From NCBI RefSeq assembly GCF_018282095.1, contig NZ_CP074127.1, positions 248,001-312,000 on the forward strand: a stretch of DNA of 64,000 bases, written 5' to 3'. This stretch comes from Pseudovibrio brasiliensis. Its GTDB lineage: Bacteria; Pseudomonadota; Alphaproteobacteria; Rhizobiales; Stappiaceae. The translations under genes were made by a program, and so were the position numbers. How positions within the stretch are numbered: the first letter of the stretch is position 1; each line of letters opens with the position of its first letter. Below, one piece after another: positions 39,659 through 49,818 of the stretch. The notes under the pieces were generated by a model that was not told the DNA's origin, did not search any database, and was given only the letters and a program-made list of their open reading frames with translations.

Positions 39659-40537
39659 ATGAGTGCTGCTAATAGATCTCCATTCCGGCTTGATACAGAC
39701 CTGATTGTGCTGCGCTCTCTGGTAGCTGTGGCCGAAGAGGGAAGTTTCTCTGCTGCTGCTGAAAAAGTTGGCCGTACTCAATCGGCCATCAGTCTTCAAA
39801 TCGCAAAACTGGAGGAGCGGCTAGACGTGAAGCTGTTTGAGCGCACGAGCCGCTCTTTATCGCAAACCAGTGAGGGTGAGGTCTTTATTGGGTATGCCCG
39901 AAAGATTTTGGAGCTGGCGGATGAAGCTGTTTTGAGCGTTTCGGCCCCCAAGGAGCAAAGCATATTACGTGTGGGGTTTGCAGAGTACCTAGTGCCTCAG
40001 CATCTACATATTCATTTGGCTCGCTTTAAACGGGCACATCCCACTTGTGATCTCAACCTGATCCTCGGTGGGGGGGCTGACCTGCTAAACTTGTTGAATG
40101 CCGGGGAACTTGATGTGGTGTTTGCAGGGCCAGAAGCTTCTGGTGGTAAGCAGCTGTGGCAAGAGCCGCTCGTTTGGTGTGGGCAGCTACCTGCCTCCGA
40201 TAAGCCTCTGGAGTTGATCCTGATGCAGGAGCCTTGCAGCTATCGATCCATAGCAATCTCTGCAATGAAAGCTGAGGTCTCTGACTGGAAGATCTCAATC
40301 ACGGCAAACTCAATTCAGGCGGTCCAGTCTGCTATCAAGGCCGGACTTGGCGTATCAGTTCTGCCGTATTCTGCATTGCAGGAGGACATACCCGTGATTG
40401 AAGGAGTGTTACCAGAACTTCCAGCAACAAGCGTCTTAAGCTATCTCCCTGCTCAGGAAGAAAACCAATTGGCACAGCGTTTCATAGATTACTTGCTGTG
40501 CTACCTGGAAAAGACCGGTGCATTGAAGGTTGCGTAA
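39659..40537 (+). CDS. LysR-family transcriptional regulator
   Basis: 292 residues. The winged HTH is at about 15-75 (LIVLRSLVAVAEEGSFSAAAEKVGRTQSAISLQIAKLEERLDVKLFERTSRS), followed by a LysR substrate-binding domain (LRVGFAEYLV; LNAGELDVVFAG; VQSAIKAGLGVSVLPYSAL). The divergent position next to the MRJP-type gene suggests it controls that gene and itself. It shows no truncation. It is the last intact cargo gene before the structured non-coding region and second IS110 copy. Confidence 0.85.
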   Translation: MSAANRSPFRLDTDLIVLRSLVAVAEEGSFSAAAEKVGRTQSAISLQIAKLEERLDVKLFERTSRSLSQTSEGEVFIGYARKILELADEAVLSVSAPKEQSILRVGFAEYLVPQHLHIHLARFKRAHPTCDLNLILGGGADLLNLLNAGELDVVFAGPEASGGKQLWQEPLVWCGQLPASDKPLELILMQEPCSYRSIAISAMKAEVSDWKISITANSIQAVQSAIKAGLGVSVLPYSALQEDIPVIEGVLPELPATSVLSYLPAQEENQLAQRFIDYLLCYLEKTGALKVA

Positions 40538-41059
40538 TATAATGAAAGTGATCTCAGAATTTGCTGTAACTCTGACCCTGAGGATAGTTTTTCTTAGATT
40601 ACCGATCTAAATATTAACGGGTCCTTCCCGGCCCTTTTTCGTCCTGCGGGGAGTTCCGCAGGGCAGGGCTTGTGCTTGTGTGAGGTTTGCGGAGGCTTGG
40701 TGTTTATGTTCATGTTGTTGTTCTCATGTTCTAACCCCGCTAATCCTATGGGTTTATAGGATTTTTCACCTTCATCTCATTGACAGTTTAAACAATCCAT
40801 CGCATGGTTCTTGCGGGGCTTCGAAACCTCGTAGAGCGGTCACCGCTGCCGTTTTGTTTGGCGGTTTTTTTTGTGTCTGAAGTTAAGTCTTCAAACGCAA
40901 ACTCTCGCTTATGGGCGGGAGGGCGGTGAATACAATACCCTTTGCGGGGGAATAAACCCGCCTGACTCTACCAGGTTTCGAACCTCCCGCTCGCCAGTGG
41001 GTTGTCGAAAGCCTTCTGCTGAGCGGTTTGTTCAACAAGCCAGTAGAGAGGGCTTACTG
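40538..41059. other. Non-coding stretch with several hairpins
   Basis: About 520 bases without a convincing gene. It holds a perfect 7-bp hairpin CCTGCGG/CCGCAGG (40643-40662), a rho-independent terminator at 40742-40766, and a GC-rich inverted stretch followed by eight T at 40864-40871. From 40910 to 41040 it has a pattern (GCGGGGGAATAAACCCGC and a Pro-Asp-Ser-Thr-Arg-coding segment) reminiscent of leader regions of P4-like islands. It may carry a small RNA. Confidence 0.4.
40742..40766 (+). terminator. Rho-independent terminator
   Basis: AATCCTAT pairs perfectly with ATAGGATT around a GGGTTT loop, and the stem runs into five T (40762-40766). It lies about 200 bases after the LysR gene and may end that transcript or a small RNA. 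Confidence 0.7.
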
Positions 41060-41197
41060 ATGACTGACACTGGAAATGAGAAATGTGCCCATACGTCCCT
41101 TCGTAATGAAGTGGATCAGCTTCGCTTATCAAGCAATCACCTCAAAAATCTAGTTTATTCCATGAGCGTGGTGATGAGTGAGCGTATGGAACACACT
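41060..41197 (+). pseudogene. Small gene truncated by the IS110 insertion
   Basis: ATG 41060 has AGAGAGGG seven bases upstream and starts MTDTGNEKCAHTSLRNEVDQL, a charged helix-rich protein with no recognised family. The frame enters the IS110 copy at 41198 and stops at 41236 inside it, so the original C-terminus is lost. If the right element end is correct, the missing part may lie after 42368, but I could not recognise it there. Confidence 0.5.
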
Positions 41198-41214
41198 CAG
41201 GCCTTATACATTGA

Positions 41215-41248
41215 GAGGCTGGAGCATCCTGTATGATGTTCCAGCCTC
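41215..41248. terminator. Hairpin at the IS110 upstream end, copy 2
   Basis: A 13-bp stem with one wobble pair (GAGGCTGGA...TCCAGCCTC), followed by five T at 41249-41253. Identical to the structure in copy 1. Confidence 0.6.
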
Positions 41249-41253
41249 TTTTT

Positions 41254-42324
<1,071 letters not shown>

Positions 42325-42411
42325 GACCACTTGGACCAAAACCATTGACGATTAACACCGTTGCTTTTTAGCATTTGGCTGCTGAGGTAACCAAAGCACC
42401 GAGAAGGGCCT

Positions 42412-42750
42412 TCAGTGATGGAGCTCTACTTGGCTACGACCTAATCGTTGCCTTTCTTTTGCAACTTCCTCTTTTAGGAGCCAATGGCCTGTCTCACCGT
42501 CATGTTTTGAGAGTTTCTGAGACAAGACCTTTCTCTTTGAGGTCTTACAAAGAACCTCAAAGAGTGGGTCTGATACCGAGATAAACTTGGATGTTTGATT
42601 GAGTATCTGCCTTGCTGCTGCTTTTGCGCTAGATGACACTGATTGAAGTTCACCTGTATTATTATTTGTATATTCATCTTTATTTCGTGGTGCTCTGACG
42701 TCACCCTTTAACTGCTCATTTTGGCACGCTTTTTTGGTCTTCTTTGTCAC
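42412..42750 (-). CDS. Hypothetical protein
   Basis: Up to 112 residues from GTG 42750, overlapping the HTH gene upstream by 35 bases. The N-terminus is lysine-rich (TKKTKKACQNEQLKGDVRAP) and the middle contains SSSAKAAARQILNQTSKFI. No family was recognised. It may be a coupled accessory gene or a frameshifted continuation of the HTH protein. The 3' end lies 43 bases from the IS110 copy. Confidence 0.35.
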   Translation of the reverse strand: MTKKTKKACQNEQLKGDVRAPRNKDEYTNNNTGELQSVSSSAKAAARQILNQTSKFISVSDPLFEVLCKTSKRKVLSQKLSKHDGETGHWLLKEEVAKERQRLGRSQVELHH

Positions 42751-43135
42751 TGCAACGGTGTTCGGGCAGCGAGTTTGGTGCTACCTCAGGTGCTCTGCTA
42801 TCACTCTTTTCTTCTCCAGCATGACAAAATGCATAGAGATTGCTTTGTCCGCGCCCACGTGCACGTTGGGCTTTGAGGTATCCAGCTTGCTCTAGCTTCT
42901 TCAAAGCCCGGATTACTGTTCGCCTGCTGGTACCTGCATCCTCTTCAAGGCGAGAGATGCTTGGCCAGGCATCTCCGGTCTTTGTGTTGAAGTAGTGACA
43001 CAGCGCGATCCCTACGACCTTTTCTGATGCAGAAAAGTTATGATCCCGGCACAGCTTGCTAATCCAGACAGCTTTGTCGCTGTATTGGATGATTAGGTTG
43101 ATACAATGCTGTATCTTACCAGTTGAGCCACTCAT
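42716..43135 (-). CDS. Helix-turn-helix (HTH_36-like) plasmid/phage protein
   Basis: 139 residues from ATG 43135 (GGGGGAG six bases upstream; ATG 43138 and a GTG at 43150 are in frame). The central segment SEKVVGIALCHYFNTKTGDAWPSISRLEEDAGTSRRTVIRALKKLEQAGYL is the HTH_36 winged helix used by phage and plasmid replication or regulatory proteins. The tail is polar and of low complexity. It lies at the right island end, about 125 bases from the attachment repeat, and may be a remnant of the island's replication or maintenance module. Confidence 0.7.
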   Translation of the reverse strand: MSGSTGKIQHCINLIIQYSDKAVWISKLCRDHNFSASEKVVGIALCHYFNTKTGDAWPSISRLEEDAGTSRRTVIRALKKLEQAGYLKAQRARGRGQSNLYAFCHAGEEKSDSRAPEVAPNSLPEHRCSDKEDQKSVPK

Positions 43136-43260
43136 CATTTTCTCCCCCACTTCAGCAGGCGAGAAACCTTTGACAAAAGTCGCCCAGTTATTTGACGTTT
43201 AAATAGCAGTTTGACGTTTTTTACGGATCTAAGCCATTGAAATTTAGACAAGAGTTCAGG

Positions 43261-43335
43261 ATTGAAGATCCGCGTGTTGGTGGTTCGAACTCGCCTCCGG
43301 GCACCACTTATCTCCTTGAAATTGTTGGATAGTAA
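43261..43335 (+). repeat. Island attachment site, right copy (attR-like)
   Basis: A direct 75-base copy of the tRNA-Phe 3' region and its downstream bases (66 of 75 identical to 4186-4260). It starts at the anticodon loop, so it is not a functional tRNA; substitutions in both T-arm strands would weaken it further. It marks the right border of the island. Confidence 0.8.
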
Positions 43336-43401
43336 GTTGCCTAGCAATTGGTGTGTTGCTAGATCAGCATATGGCTCCACCTTTAAGCCAAGCTTTCCCC
43401 A

Positions 43402-43863
43402 TCAAACTGAAACCTTCACACCCGTCTTAATCGGGTCCATCGAAACGAAGGTTTTAAATTTTTTGATGTTTCCGTTTTTGAAGAAAATGCGGCGGGTGAA
43501 TTCTTCGTAAGCGGACATGCTTTCAACGACGACGACCAGCACAAAATCGATCTCTCCCGTAACATAGAAGCATTGCTGGACTTCCGGGGCATCGCGGAAG
43601 ATTTGCTTGGCTGCGTCGATATCGGTTGGTAGTTCACTGACCAGTTCTACCTCAACGAAAATTGTGATCGGCAGGCCCACTATTGCAGGATCAACCACAG
43701 CAACATTGGCAGCAATAACCCCCTCTGCTTCCATACGCCGAACGCGGCGCTGGACGGAGGGGGCGGACAAGTTGACGGCCTCTCCAATCTTTTGCTGAGA
43801 GGTGCGGTTGTCTGTTTGGAGGATGCGCAAAATGGCGCGGTCATATGAGTCGAGAGGTGTCAT
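43402..43863 (-). CDS. Lrp/AsnC-family transcriptional regulator
   Basis: 153 residues. The N-terminal HTH is DSYDRAILRILQTDNRTSQQKIGEAVNLSAPSVQRRVRRMEAEGVI, followed by the RAM/AsnC ligand-binding domain (FVEVELV, VQQCFYVTGEIDFVLVVVVES). It binds DNA as a dimer or octamer and senses an amino acid. The divergent position to an M20 amidohydrolase and a diaminopropionate ammonia-lyase suggests it controls that amino-acid degradation operon. Confidence 0.9.
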   Translation of the reverse strand: MTPLDSYDRAILRILQTDNRTSQQKIGEAVNLSAPSVQRRVRRMEAEGVIAANVAVVDPAIVGLPITIFVEVELVSELPTDIDAAKQIFRDAPEVQQCFYVTGEIDFVLVVVVESMSAYEEFTRRIFFKNGNIKKFKTFVSMDPIKTGVKVSV

Positions 43864-43976
43864 ATGAAAGATTATTGCATATCATAGGTTTATATTCAGC
43901 GCATTTTTCACGCTTGATGAAGTATTATTTCAATTGACTAGTTAAATTGCAGCACGTTGCCTCTCGGGAGAACTTT

Positions 43977-45119
43977 ATGGCTGACTTTGCGCATCGTCTT
44001 CAGGCCCTTCGGCATGAGTTTCATCAAAATCCTGAGCTTGGCTTTCAGGAGGAGTGGACTAAGGCACGGATCGCGCGCCATCTGCGTGATCTGGGCATAG
44101 AAACCCATGAAGGCGTCGGTGTCGTTGGTGTCCTAAGAGCAGGTAACAGCCATAAAGCGATTGGCATACGTGCGGACTTTGATGCGCTGCCCATCACCGA
44201 ACTTAACGAGTTTGCGCACCGGTCTCGCAATGAGGGCGTGATGCATGCCTGCGGCCATGATGGACACACCACCATGCTGCTGGGGGCTGCTGAGCTTCTG
44301 GCCAAATCTCCTGAGTTTGACGGAACGGTTGTGCTCCTGTTCCAGCCCAATGAAGAGCTTGGTTTAGGTGCGCAGGCCATGATCGACGAAGGTGTCTTGC
44401 AGAATTTTCCAATTGATGAAGTCTATGGACTGCACAACCTGCCCGGCGAGCCTGTTGGGGGGATATCTACCCGGGCAGGGGTGATCTGCTTCAGTGAAAG
44501 TTTGTTTGAGATCACGATCAAAGGGCAGGGCGGACATGCCTCAATGCCTCAGGCTGGCCGCGAAACAATGACCTCAGCTGCCGAGTTGGTTCTGGCGCTT
44601 CAAACCATCGTCTCCCGAAAGCTGCCACCGTCTTCTGGCGCTGTTGTTTCAGTAACAGAGTTTATCACCGATGGTCAGCGCAACGTCCTGCCGGGTCACA
44701 CGCTGCTGAAGGGCGAAGTCCGTGCGGCCTCTCCGGAACACCGAAAACAGGTCGAGACTCATCTGAGGCAAATCGCAGAGGGTATTGGTGTGAGCCATGG
44801 TGTCGATGTCTCAGTGGAGTTCCGTACGGAGTTCATTGAAGCGATCAATGATGCCGATGCCGCCTCTTATGTGATTGAAGCAGCCAGAACGATGGGGCTG
44901 GAGCATGACTGCGCCCGCCCTTCCATGACGTTTTCTGAGGACTTTGCAAACTTTGCGGCACAAGTCCCCGGCTGTTTTCTCCTGATAGGAAATGGCACGG
45001 AAGGTGCCCACGCCAAACCATTGCATGCAGCTGATTATGATTTTAACGATGAGCTTCTGGAGACGGGAGCTCGGTTCTGGGCTGAGTTGGCAAAGCAGCG
45101 TCTCCCAAAAGGCAAGTAA
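43977..45119 (+). CDS. M20-family amidohydrolase (hippurate hydrolase-like)
   Basis: 380 residues from ATG 43977 with CGGGAG upstream (the longer frame from TTG 43947 is unlikely). Motifs: HQNPELGFQEEWT, IRADFDALPI, HACGHDGHTTMLLGAA (Cys/His metal site) and FQPNEELGLGAQAMI (usual form QPAEE), with the C-terminal FSEDFANFAAQVPGCFLLIG. Enzymes of this type deacylate N-acyl amino acids. It is 14 bases before the broken dpaL gene and divergent from an Lrp regulator, so the pair probably handled an acylated amino acid. Confidence 0.87.
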   Translation: MADFAHRLQALRHEFHQNPELGFQEEWTKARIARHLRDLGIETHEGVGVVGVLRAGNSHKAIGIRADFDALPITELNEFAHRSRNEGVMHACGHDGHTTMLLGAAELLAKSPEFDGTVVLLFQPNEELGLGAQAMIDEGVLQNFPIDEVYGLHNLPGEPVGGISTRAGVICFSESLFEITIKGQGGHASMPQAGRETMTSAAELVLALQTIVSRKLPPSSGAVVSVTEFITDGQRNVLPGHTLLKGEVRAASPEHRKQVETHLRQIAEGIGVSHGVDVSVEFRTEFIEAINDADAASYVIEAARTMGLEHDCARPSMTFSEDFANFAAQVPGCFLLIGNGTEGAHAKPLHAADYDFNDELLETGARFWAELAKQRLPKGK

Positions 45120-45133
45120 GCAGGAGTATCCCT

Positions 45134-46301
45134 ATGTCCAAAAGCATCTCACATATTCAGGGGTCTCCAAATTTCGGCCCGGCAGCGTTCTCCGTTTTGC
45201 CCGCAACTGCTTTCGCTCAGGCGATTGCCGAGATCACCCAGTGGGAAGGGTACGCACCCAGCCCGTTGTTTTCTCTTCAATCTTTAGCGTAGGAGATCGG
45301 GGTAGGGGCGATCTTCTATAATCATGAAGGTCCCCTTTTGGTCTTGGGAGCTTCAAGGCCTTAGGCGGCGCATACGCTGCATTACGCGTGCTGCAGCAGG
45401 AAGTATCGCACCGCGTCGGGGAAGAGGTCTCCCTCTCAGATATTCGTGAAGGGCACTACGCAGATCAGGTGCGCAACATCACCTTGGCATCCGCAACCGA
45501 TGGCAATCATGGCCGGTCTCTTGCTTGGGGATGTCAGAAATTTGGTGCACCCTGCAAAATCTATATCCACGCGGAAGTCAGTCAGGGCCGTGAACAGGCG
45601 ATGCAGGAGTTAGGTGCAGAAGTCATTCGCATCGATGGAGACTATGATGCGTCCGTTGAAATGTGCAGGCGTGAAGCTGAGGCCTCTGGCTGGTTTGTGG
45701 TTTCTGACACATCCTGGCCCGGCTATACTGAGCCTCCGCGGGATGTCATGGCTGGCTATGGGGTCATGACCCATGAGATATTTAATGATCTCGAAAGCCC
45801 GCCGACACACGTATTTTTGCAGGCTGGAGTAGGGGGAATGGCAGAAGCCGTTGCCGCTTTATTACGGCAGTACTGGAAAGATGAAGCCCCAAAAGTCTGT
45901 ATTGTTGAACCGAACCTTGCTGCCTGTCTATTTGAGAGCGCAAAGCAGCGACAGGCCGCATCTGTTGAAGTTGACGAAGAGACGATCATGACAGACCTGC
46001 CCTGTGGTGTGCCTTCCCCAATAGCCTGGAAATCCTGAGCAGCGAATGCTCTCATTTCCTCACCATCAGCGATGACCTGATCGCCCCAACAATGCGCCGC
46101 CTCGCACATCCCCTTGGCAGTGACCCTGCCATTGAGGCCGGAGAAAGCGCCGCCGCCGGCCTCGCCGCAGCGATCGAAGCCTCCAAAGACCCTCAACTTT
46201 GCTCTGAGCTAGGCTTAACTCCAAACTCCAGAATCATCCTGATCGGCTCTGAAGGCGTCACCGACCCTGAAATCTACGCTCAGATCATGGAAGATAGCTA
46301 G
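45134..46301 (+). pseudogene. dpaL: Diaminopropionate ammonia-lyase, multiply broken
   Basis: The pieces together spell a PLP-dependent DpaL/YgeX enzyme: start ATG 45134, PSPLFSLQSLA, then in-frame TAG at 45290-45292, GVGAIFYNHEGP, a one-base loss near 45335, then FGLGSFKALGGAYAALRVL with the PLP-Lys in SFKALGG, then ATDGNHGRSLAWG, QAGVGGMAEAVA and LPCGVPSP. A second one-base loss near 46028 shifts AWEIL into an early stop, and the C-terminus (AGESAAAGLAAAI, IGSEGVTDPEIY) follows in the restored frame. DpaL converts 2,3-diaminopropionate to pyruvate and ammonia. Three separate lesions show long-standing inactivation. Confidence 0.88.
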
Positions 46302-46755
46302 CTTGAACAGTGGTTGATTAGTACCACACCCTCAAGTCTGTTTTGCTAATCATCCCATTGCACCCAATGGAAAATCAAACTGTATATAAGCAGGTATGCG
46401 GATGCGGGGTATGGTTTTGGGGGTGGAGAGGATGAGTGGAGTTAAGGCATTGGGCCTTGGTTTTGCTGGAAGCTTCACTTGCTTTGGTTTGGAACCGTGG
46501 CAGGAGTGTGAAGAGAACAGGAACTGATCCGGGGCAGTCGTGACAAGTGCACAAACCCCGCAGCGGCTTTCGTTGATGAGCCCAATTAAGCTATGAGCAA
46601 ATGCTCAGGTGTTGGATCAGTCTGTCTGCATACCTTCGCAAATGTTTGTCTTGTTCATCCGGGAAGATCCTTTCTGGAAATGAGGTGTCGTGTCTCCCGC
46701 TCTGCGGTCTCTGACTGAAGCAACATAAAAAGCTGCTTTCAGAAAGGGAGAGGAT
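46302..46755. promoter_or_regulatory. Upstream region of the TRAP operon with an ACTGTATATA motif
   Basis: No gene is supported in this stretch. CAAACTGTATATA is at 46376-46388 and matches sites in two other promoter regions (50588-50600, 55607-55641). It lies about 370 bases upstream of dctP, so it may be an operator or a distant promoter -10. AAAGGGAGAGG before ATG 46756 is the ribosome site. Confidence 0.45.
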
Positions 46756-47766
46756 ATGATTGGGGCACTTAAGAGATTTTCACGCACAACTGCATTGGCT
46801 CTGTCACTTGGCATGACTGGGTTTGCTGGCGGACAAGCGCAAGCGGAAGAAAGCCTGATCCTGGCGCATGCGATGAATACGGATCACGTATTCCACGCGC
46901 TTTCTGAGCGATTTATGGGGGAGCTGGACGGCAAACCCATTAACATTGATTATCACCCTGGTGGTGATCTTGGTGACTGGACCTCCCTGTTTGAGCAGTC
47001 CATGCAAGGTGTCGTGCCAATGAGCCTAACATGGGGTGCATCTGAGTTTGATGGTCGGTTGGACCTTGCTTACCTCGGCTATGTTGTTTCCAATTGGGAA
47101 CAGGCGCAAAAGCTTTATGGTCCAGGCTCCGATATGTTGGATATCTACAACGGTATCCTTCATGAACTCGGCTTGCATGCTGTCGGGATTATTCCAACGG
47201 ACTTTGGTTCTGTCGTGATCCGCAAAGGCGTTGACAAGGTACCGGTCAATTTTCCAGCTGATGCCAATGGTTTGAAGATCCGTGTTCCGGGTCTGCCAAT
47301 GGCGGTGGAACGCTTCAACAATCTGGGTTTCTCTGCTGTACCGATCCCACTGACTGAAGTTTACACTGCCCTTCAGCTTGGCACTGTAGATGCACGCTCG
47401 TTCTCTACCGCAGTTGAGACATACTCACTGCGTGACGTTCTGGAAACCAACATCCTCACCAACGACTATTTCGAGCACGCCTTCTGGCTGGTGAACAAGG
47501 ATTGGTGGGAAGGCCTTGAGACGGCTGATCGTGAAGCCCTGCAAACTGCGATCGACACCACACTTGAATGGTCCTGGGGAGAAGCGCAGGCAAAGAGTGA
47601 AGAGTTCCTGCAAAAAGCCAGAGATGCCGGGATCAAGGTGGTTGAACTGGATGACGCCCAACTGGCGGCTGCACGCAAGATTGCTCATGAAACGGAATGG
47701 CCGGCCATGGAAAAAATCATTGGCTCTGAGATCATGAGCCAGATCCGTCAAGCTGCTGCAAACTAA
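46756..47766 (+). CDS. TRAP transporter solute-binding protein (DctP-type)
   Basis: 336 residues, signal peptide MIGALKRFSRTTALALSLGMTGFAGGQAQA. The DctP/TRAP fold is shown by LILAHAMNTDHVFH, FEQSMQGVVPMSLT, DANGLKIRVPGLPMAVERFNNLGFSAVPIPLTEVYTALQLGTVDARSFSTA, the standard substrate-carboxylate region with the Arg of LKIRVPG. It captures an organic acid in the periplasm. It starts a dctP-dctQ-dctM operon with a hairpin after it. The substrate is unknown. Confidence 0.88.
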   Translation: MIGALKRFSRTTALALSLGMTGFAGGQAQAEESLILAHAMNTDHVFHALSERFMGELDGKPINIDYHPGGDLGDWTSLFEQSMQGVVPMSLTWGASEFDGRLDLAYLGYVVSNWEQAQKLYGPGSDMLDIYNGILHELGLHAVGIIPTDFGSVVIRKGVDKVPVNFPADANGLKIRVPGLPMAVERFNNLGFSAVPIPLTEVYTALQLGTVDARSFSTAVETYSLRDVLETNILTNDYFEHAFWLVNKDWWEGLETADREALQTAIDTTLEWSWGEAQAKSEEFLQKARDAGIKVVELDDAQLAAARKIAHETEWPAMEKIIGSEIMSQIRQAAAN

Positions 47767-47780
47767 TAAAAATTGAAGAG

Positions 47781-47804
47781 AAGGCCGGAGTGCGCTCCGG
47801 TCTT
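47781..47804 (+). promoter_or_regulatory. Hairpin between binding protein and membrane genes
   Basis: AAGGCCGGAG (47781-47790) pairs with CTCCGGTCTT (47795-47804) around TGCG, a 10-bp stem with one G-T pair. It sits 15 bases after the dctP stop and before the dctQ ribosome site. Such a hairpin usually stabilises the abundant binding-protein mRNA and limits read-through to the permease genes. Confidence 0.6.
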
Positions 47805-47818
47805 CGGTTGGGAGGCAT

Positions 47819-48469
47819 ATGACCGTGAACCGCGAGTCTAAACAGCACCCGCGTGCGCCGGTGCAGGTCGCTTCATTCATCTATGATCCGGAAATTACTG
47901 AAACTGAACCGCCGGACCATGTCACCGCAATCCCCGAAGGACCGCAATCCAGAAGCATGACTGCGCTGCTGAAAGCAGAATGGTTTTTGGAAAGGTCTCT
48001 GTATTTTGGTCTGGTGCTGATGGGCATCGGCCTTGCAGCAATCATGTTCGTACAGGTTCTGCTCCGCTATGTGTTTGCGCTGCCGTTTGTTGGCATTGAA
48101 GAGCTGGCTTTGCTGATGGGCGCCTGGTTTTACTTTCTGGGGCTGGCTTATGTGACCCGCAATGGAGAGCACATTCATGGTGGTATCGTGACACTGCTGA
48201 TCAAAAGCCCGCGAAAGATTCAGGGCATTCGCTTGATTATGACAGTGGCCAGCATCGCTGCCTGTCTGGTGTTTGGATACTACGCTAGCAAGTACGCGAT
48301 CTTTGAAATCGAGAGAGGGCGCGCAAGTTCTTACATGCGTTGGCCAAAGGGGTTGTGGTCTGCCTCCATGATCATCGGATTTGCAGGCACCATCATCTAT
48401 CTCTCCCTACAGGCCATCAATCAAATCATTGACCTTAAAACAAGACTGTCAATCGTGAAGAAGGGCTAA
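47819..48469 (+). CDS. TRAP transporter small permease (DctQ-type)
   Basis: 216 residues. A 46-residue hydrophilic N-terminus precedes four hydrophobic helices (SLYFGLVLMGIGLAAIMFVQVLLRYVF; FVGIEELALLMGAWFYFLGLAYVTRNGEHIHGGIVTLLI; IRLIMTVASIAACLVFGYYAS; SASMIIGFAGTIIYLSLQAIN), the DctQ layout. The extended N-terminus is longer than usual; an internal ATG at 47957 would give the normal size, but GGGAGG sits at 47810-47815. It is two bases before the large permease. Confidence 0.85.
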   Translation: MTVNRESKQHPRAPVQVASFIYDPEITETEPPDHVTAIPEGPQSRSMTALLKAEWFLERSLYFGLVLMGIGLAAIMFVQVLLRYVFALPFVGIEELALLMGAWFYFLGLAYVTRNGEHIHGGIVTLLIKSPRKIQGIRLIMTVASIAACLVFGYYASKYAIFEIERGRASSYMRWPKGLWSASMIIGFAGTIIYLSLQAINQIIDLKTRLSIVKKG

Positions 48470-48471
48470 TC

Positions 48472-49779
48472 ATGTTCATTTTTCTTGCCTCTCTTCTGCT
48501 AATCGTCGTGCTGTTACTGGCTGAAATGCCAATCGCGTTTGCGTTTGGCGTTGGCGCACTGGTATTCGGCATTGCATCAGACTCGAATGTCTCCTTTCTG
48601 ATCCCTTATGCCTATCAAACCACACTCAGCTTTGCTCTGTTAGCATTGCCGCTGTTCGTGCTGGCCGGAACGCTGATGGCAGAAGGTGGAATCTCGGATC
48701 GCCTGCTCAGTTTTGTAAATGCGTTTGTCGGGCGCATGAAAGGCGGACTTGGTGCGGTGACTGTGATCACCTGTGCTCTGTTCGGTGCAATCTCGGGCTC
48801 GTCCTCTGCCGCCATTGCTGCGATTGGGCAGATCATGATCCCGCGGATGGTGAAGGAAGGCTACCCAGTTGGCCATGCAACAGCACTGGTTGCATGTTCT
48901 TCTGTGTTGGCGCTGATGATCCCGCCGTCCATTCCGATGATCGTGTTTGCGGTGACTGGTGGCTTGTCTGTTGGGGCAGCATTCCTGTCGACGGTTATTC
49001 CAGGTGTCTTACTGGCATTGGTTTATATCGGCCTCAACTTCTTCTTCCTGCGCAAGGTGGATACCATTCAGGTAGAGGAGCCTTTGCCATTTAAGGAAGC
49101 GGCGCAGAATGTTGCCAGCAGCGGGCTCAAGGCATTCTGGGCGCTGATGATGCCACTGCTGGTGTTAGGAGTGATTTACTCTGGTATCGCCACGCCAACA
49201 GAAGCTGCCGCAATTTCACTGGTTTATGCGATTGTTGTTGGGGTATTCATCTATAAAGGGCTGAGTTTCAAGGATATTCCGGCAGCCTTTGTGCGGGCGG
49301 CGATCACCACGAGTTCCATCATCGCAGTGCTGTTCTTCCTGTTTGTGATGAGCCGGGCGATGATCCTGCAGCAGGTGCCGCGCGAGGTGGCTGAAGTGCT
49401 GATCTCACTGACGGAAAACAAGATCCTGATCTTGTTGCTGATCAATCTCATTCTCCTGCTCATTGGTATGATCGTTGACGATGTGTCAGGCAGTGTGCTG
49501 GCGGCGATTGTGTTGCTTCCGGTGGCAACGGAGATTGGCGTTCACCCAATTCACTTTGCTGCGATTGTTGGCACCAATCTGGGACTGGGGAATGTATCTC
49601 CACCGTGTGCGCCCATGCTCTATATGGCCGCCGGGGTGAGCAAGCTCACGCTGGACAAGTACGTGGGCATCACACTCAAGTTCCTACTGCTTGGGCACTT
49701 ACCGATGGTTCTCATCGTCACCTTCTTCCCGGAACTGTCGCTGGCTCTGCCAAGACTGATCATGGGTATCGACGTGTAA
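48472..49779 (+). CDS. TRAP transporter large permease (DctM-type)
   Basis: 435 residues with about 12 hydrophobic segments. DctM/TRAP-M patterns: PLFVLAGTLMAEGGISDRLLSFVNAFVGRMKGGLGAVTVITCALFGAISGSSSAAIAAIGQIMIPRM, then ALMIPPSIPMIVFAV and VGTNLGLGNVSPPCAPMLYMAAGVS. It is the ion-coupled channel of the transporter with the DctP and DctQ proteins upstream. It ends against a bidirectional-looking terminator shared with the convergent GntR gene. Confidence 0.9.
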   Translation: MFIFLASLLLIVVLLLAEMPIAFAFGVGALVFGIASDSNVSFLIPYAYQTTLSFALLALPLFVLAGTLMAEGGISDRLLSFVNAFVGRMKGGLGAVTVITCALFGAISGSSSAAIAAIGQIMIPRMVKEGYPVGHATALVACSSVLALMIPPSIPMIVFAVTGGLSVGAAFLSTVIPGVLLALVYIGLNFFFLRKVDTIQVEEPLPFKEAAQNVASSGLKAFWALMMPLLVLGVIYSGIATPTEAAAISLVYAIVVGVFIYKGLSFKDIPAAFVRAAITTSSIIAVLFFLFVMSRAMILQQVPREVAEVLISLTENKILILLLINLILLLIGMIVDDVSGSVLAAIVLLPVATEIGVHPIHFAAIVGTNLGLGNVSPPCAPMLYMAAGVSKLTLDKYVGITLKFLLLGHLPMVLIVTFFPELSLALPRLIMGIDV

Positions 49780-49787
49780 TCCATCCC

Positions 49788-49818
49788 ATCCTCTGCGGTG
49801 ATCGGCATCGCAGAGGAT
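49788..49818. terminator. Bidirectional terminator between TRAP operon and gntR
   Basis: ATCCTCTGCG (49788-49797) pairs with CGCAGAGGAT (49809-49818), a perfect 10-bp stem with an 11-base loop. It lies exactly between convergent genes. No long T run on either side. Confidence 0.65.

Noticed and set aside
43261-43335. Second tRNA-Phe gene
   Set aside because: Only the 3' half is present, so the D-arm and 5' acceptor strand are missing, and T-stem bases are changed.
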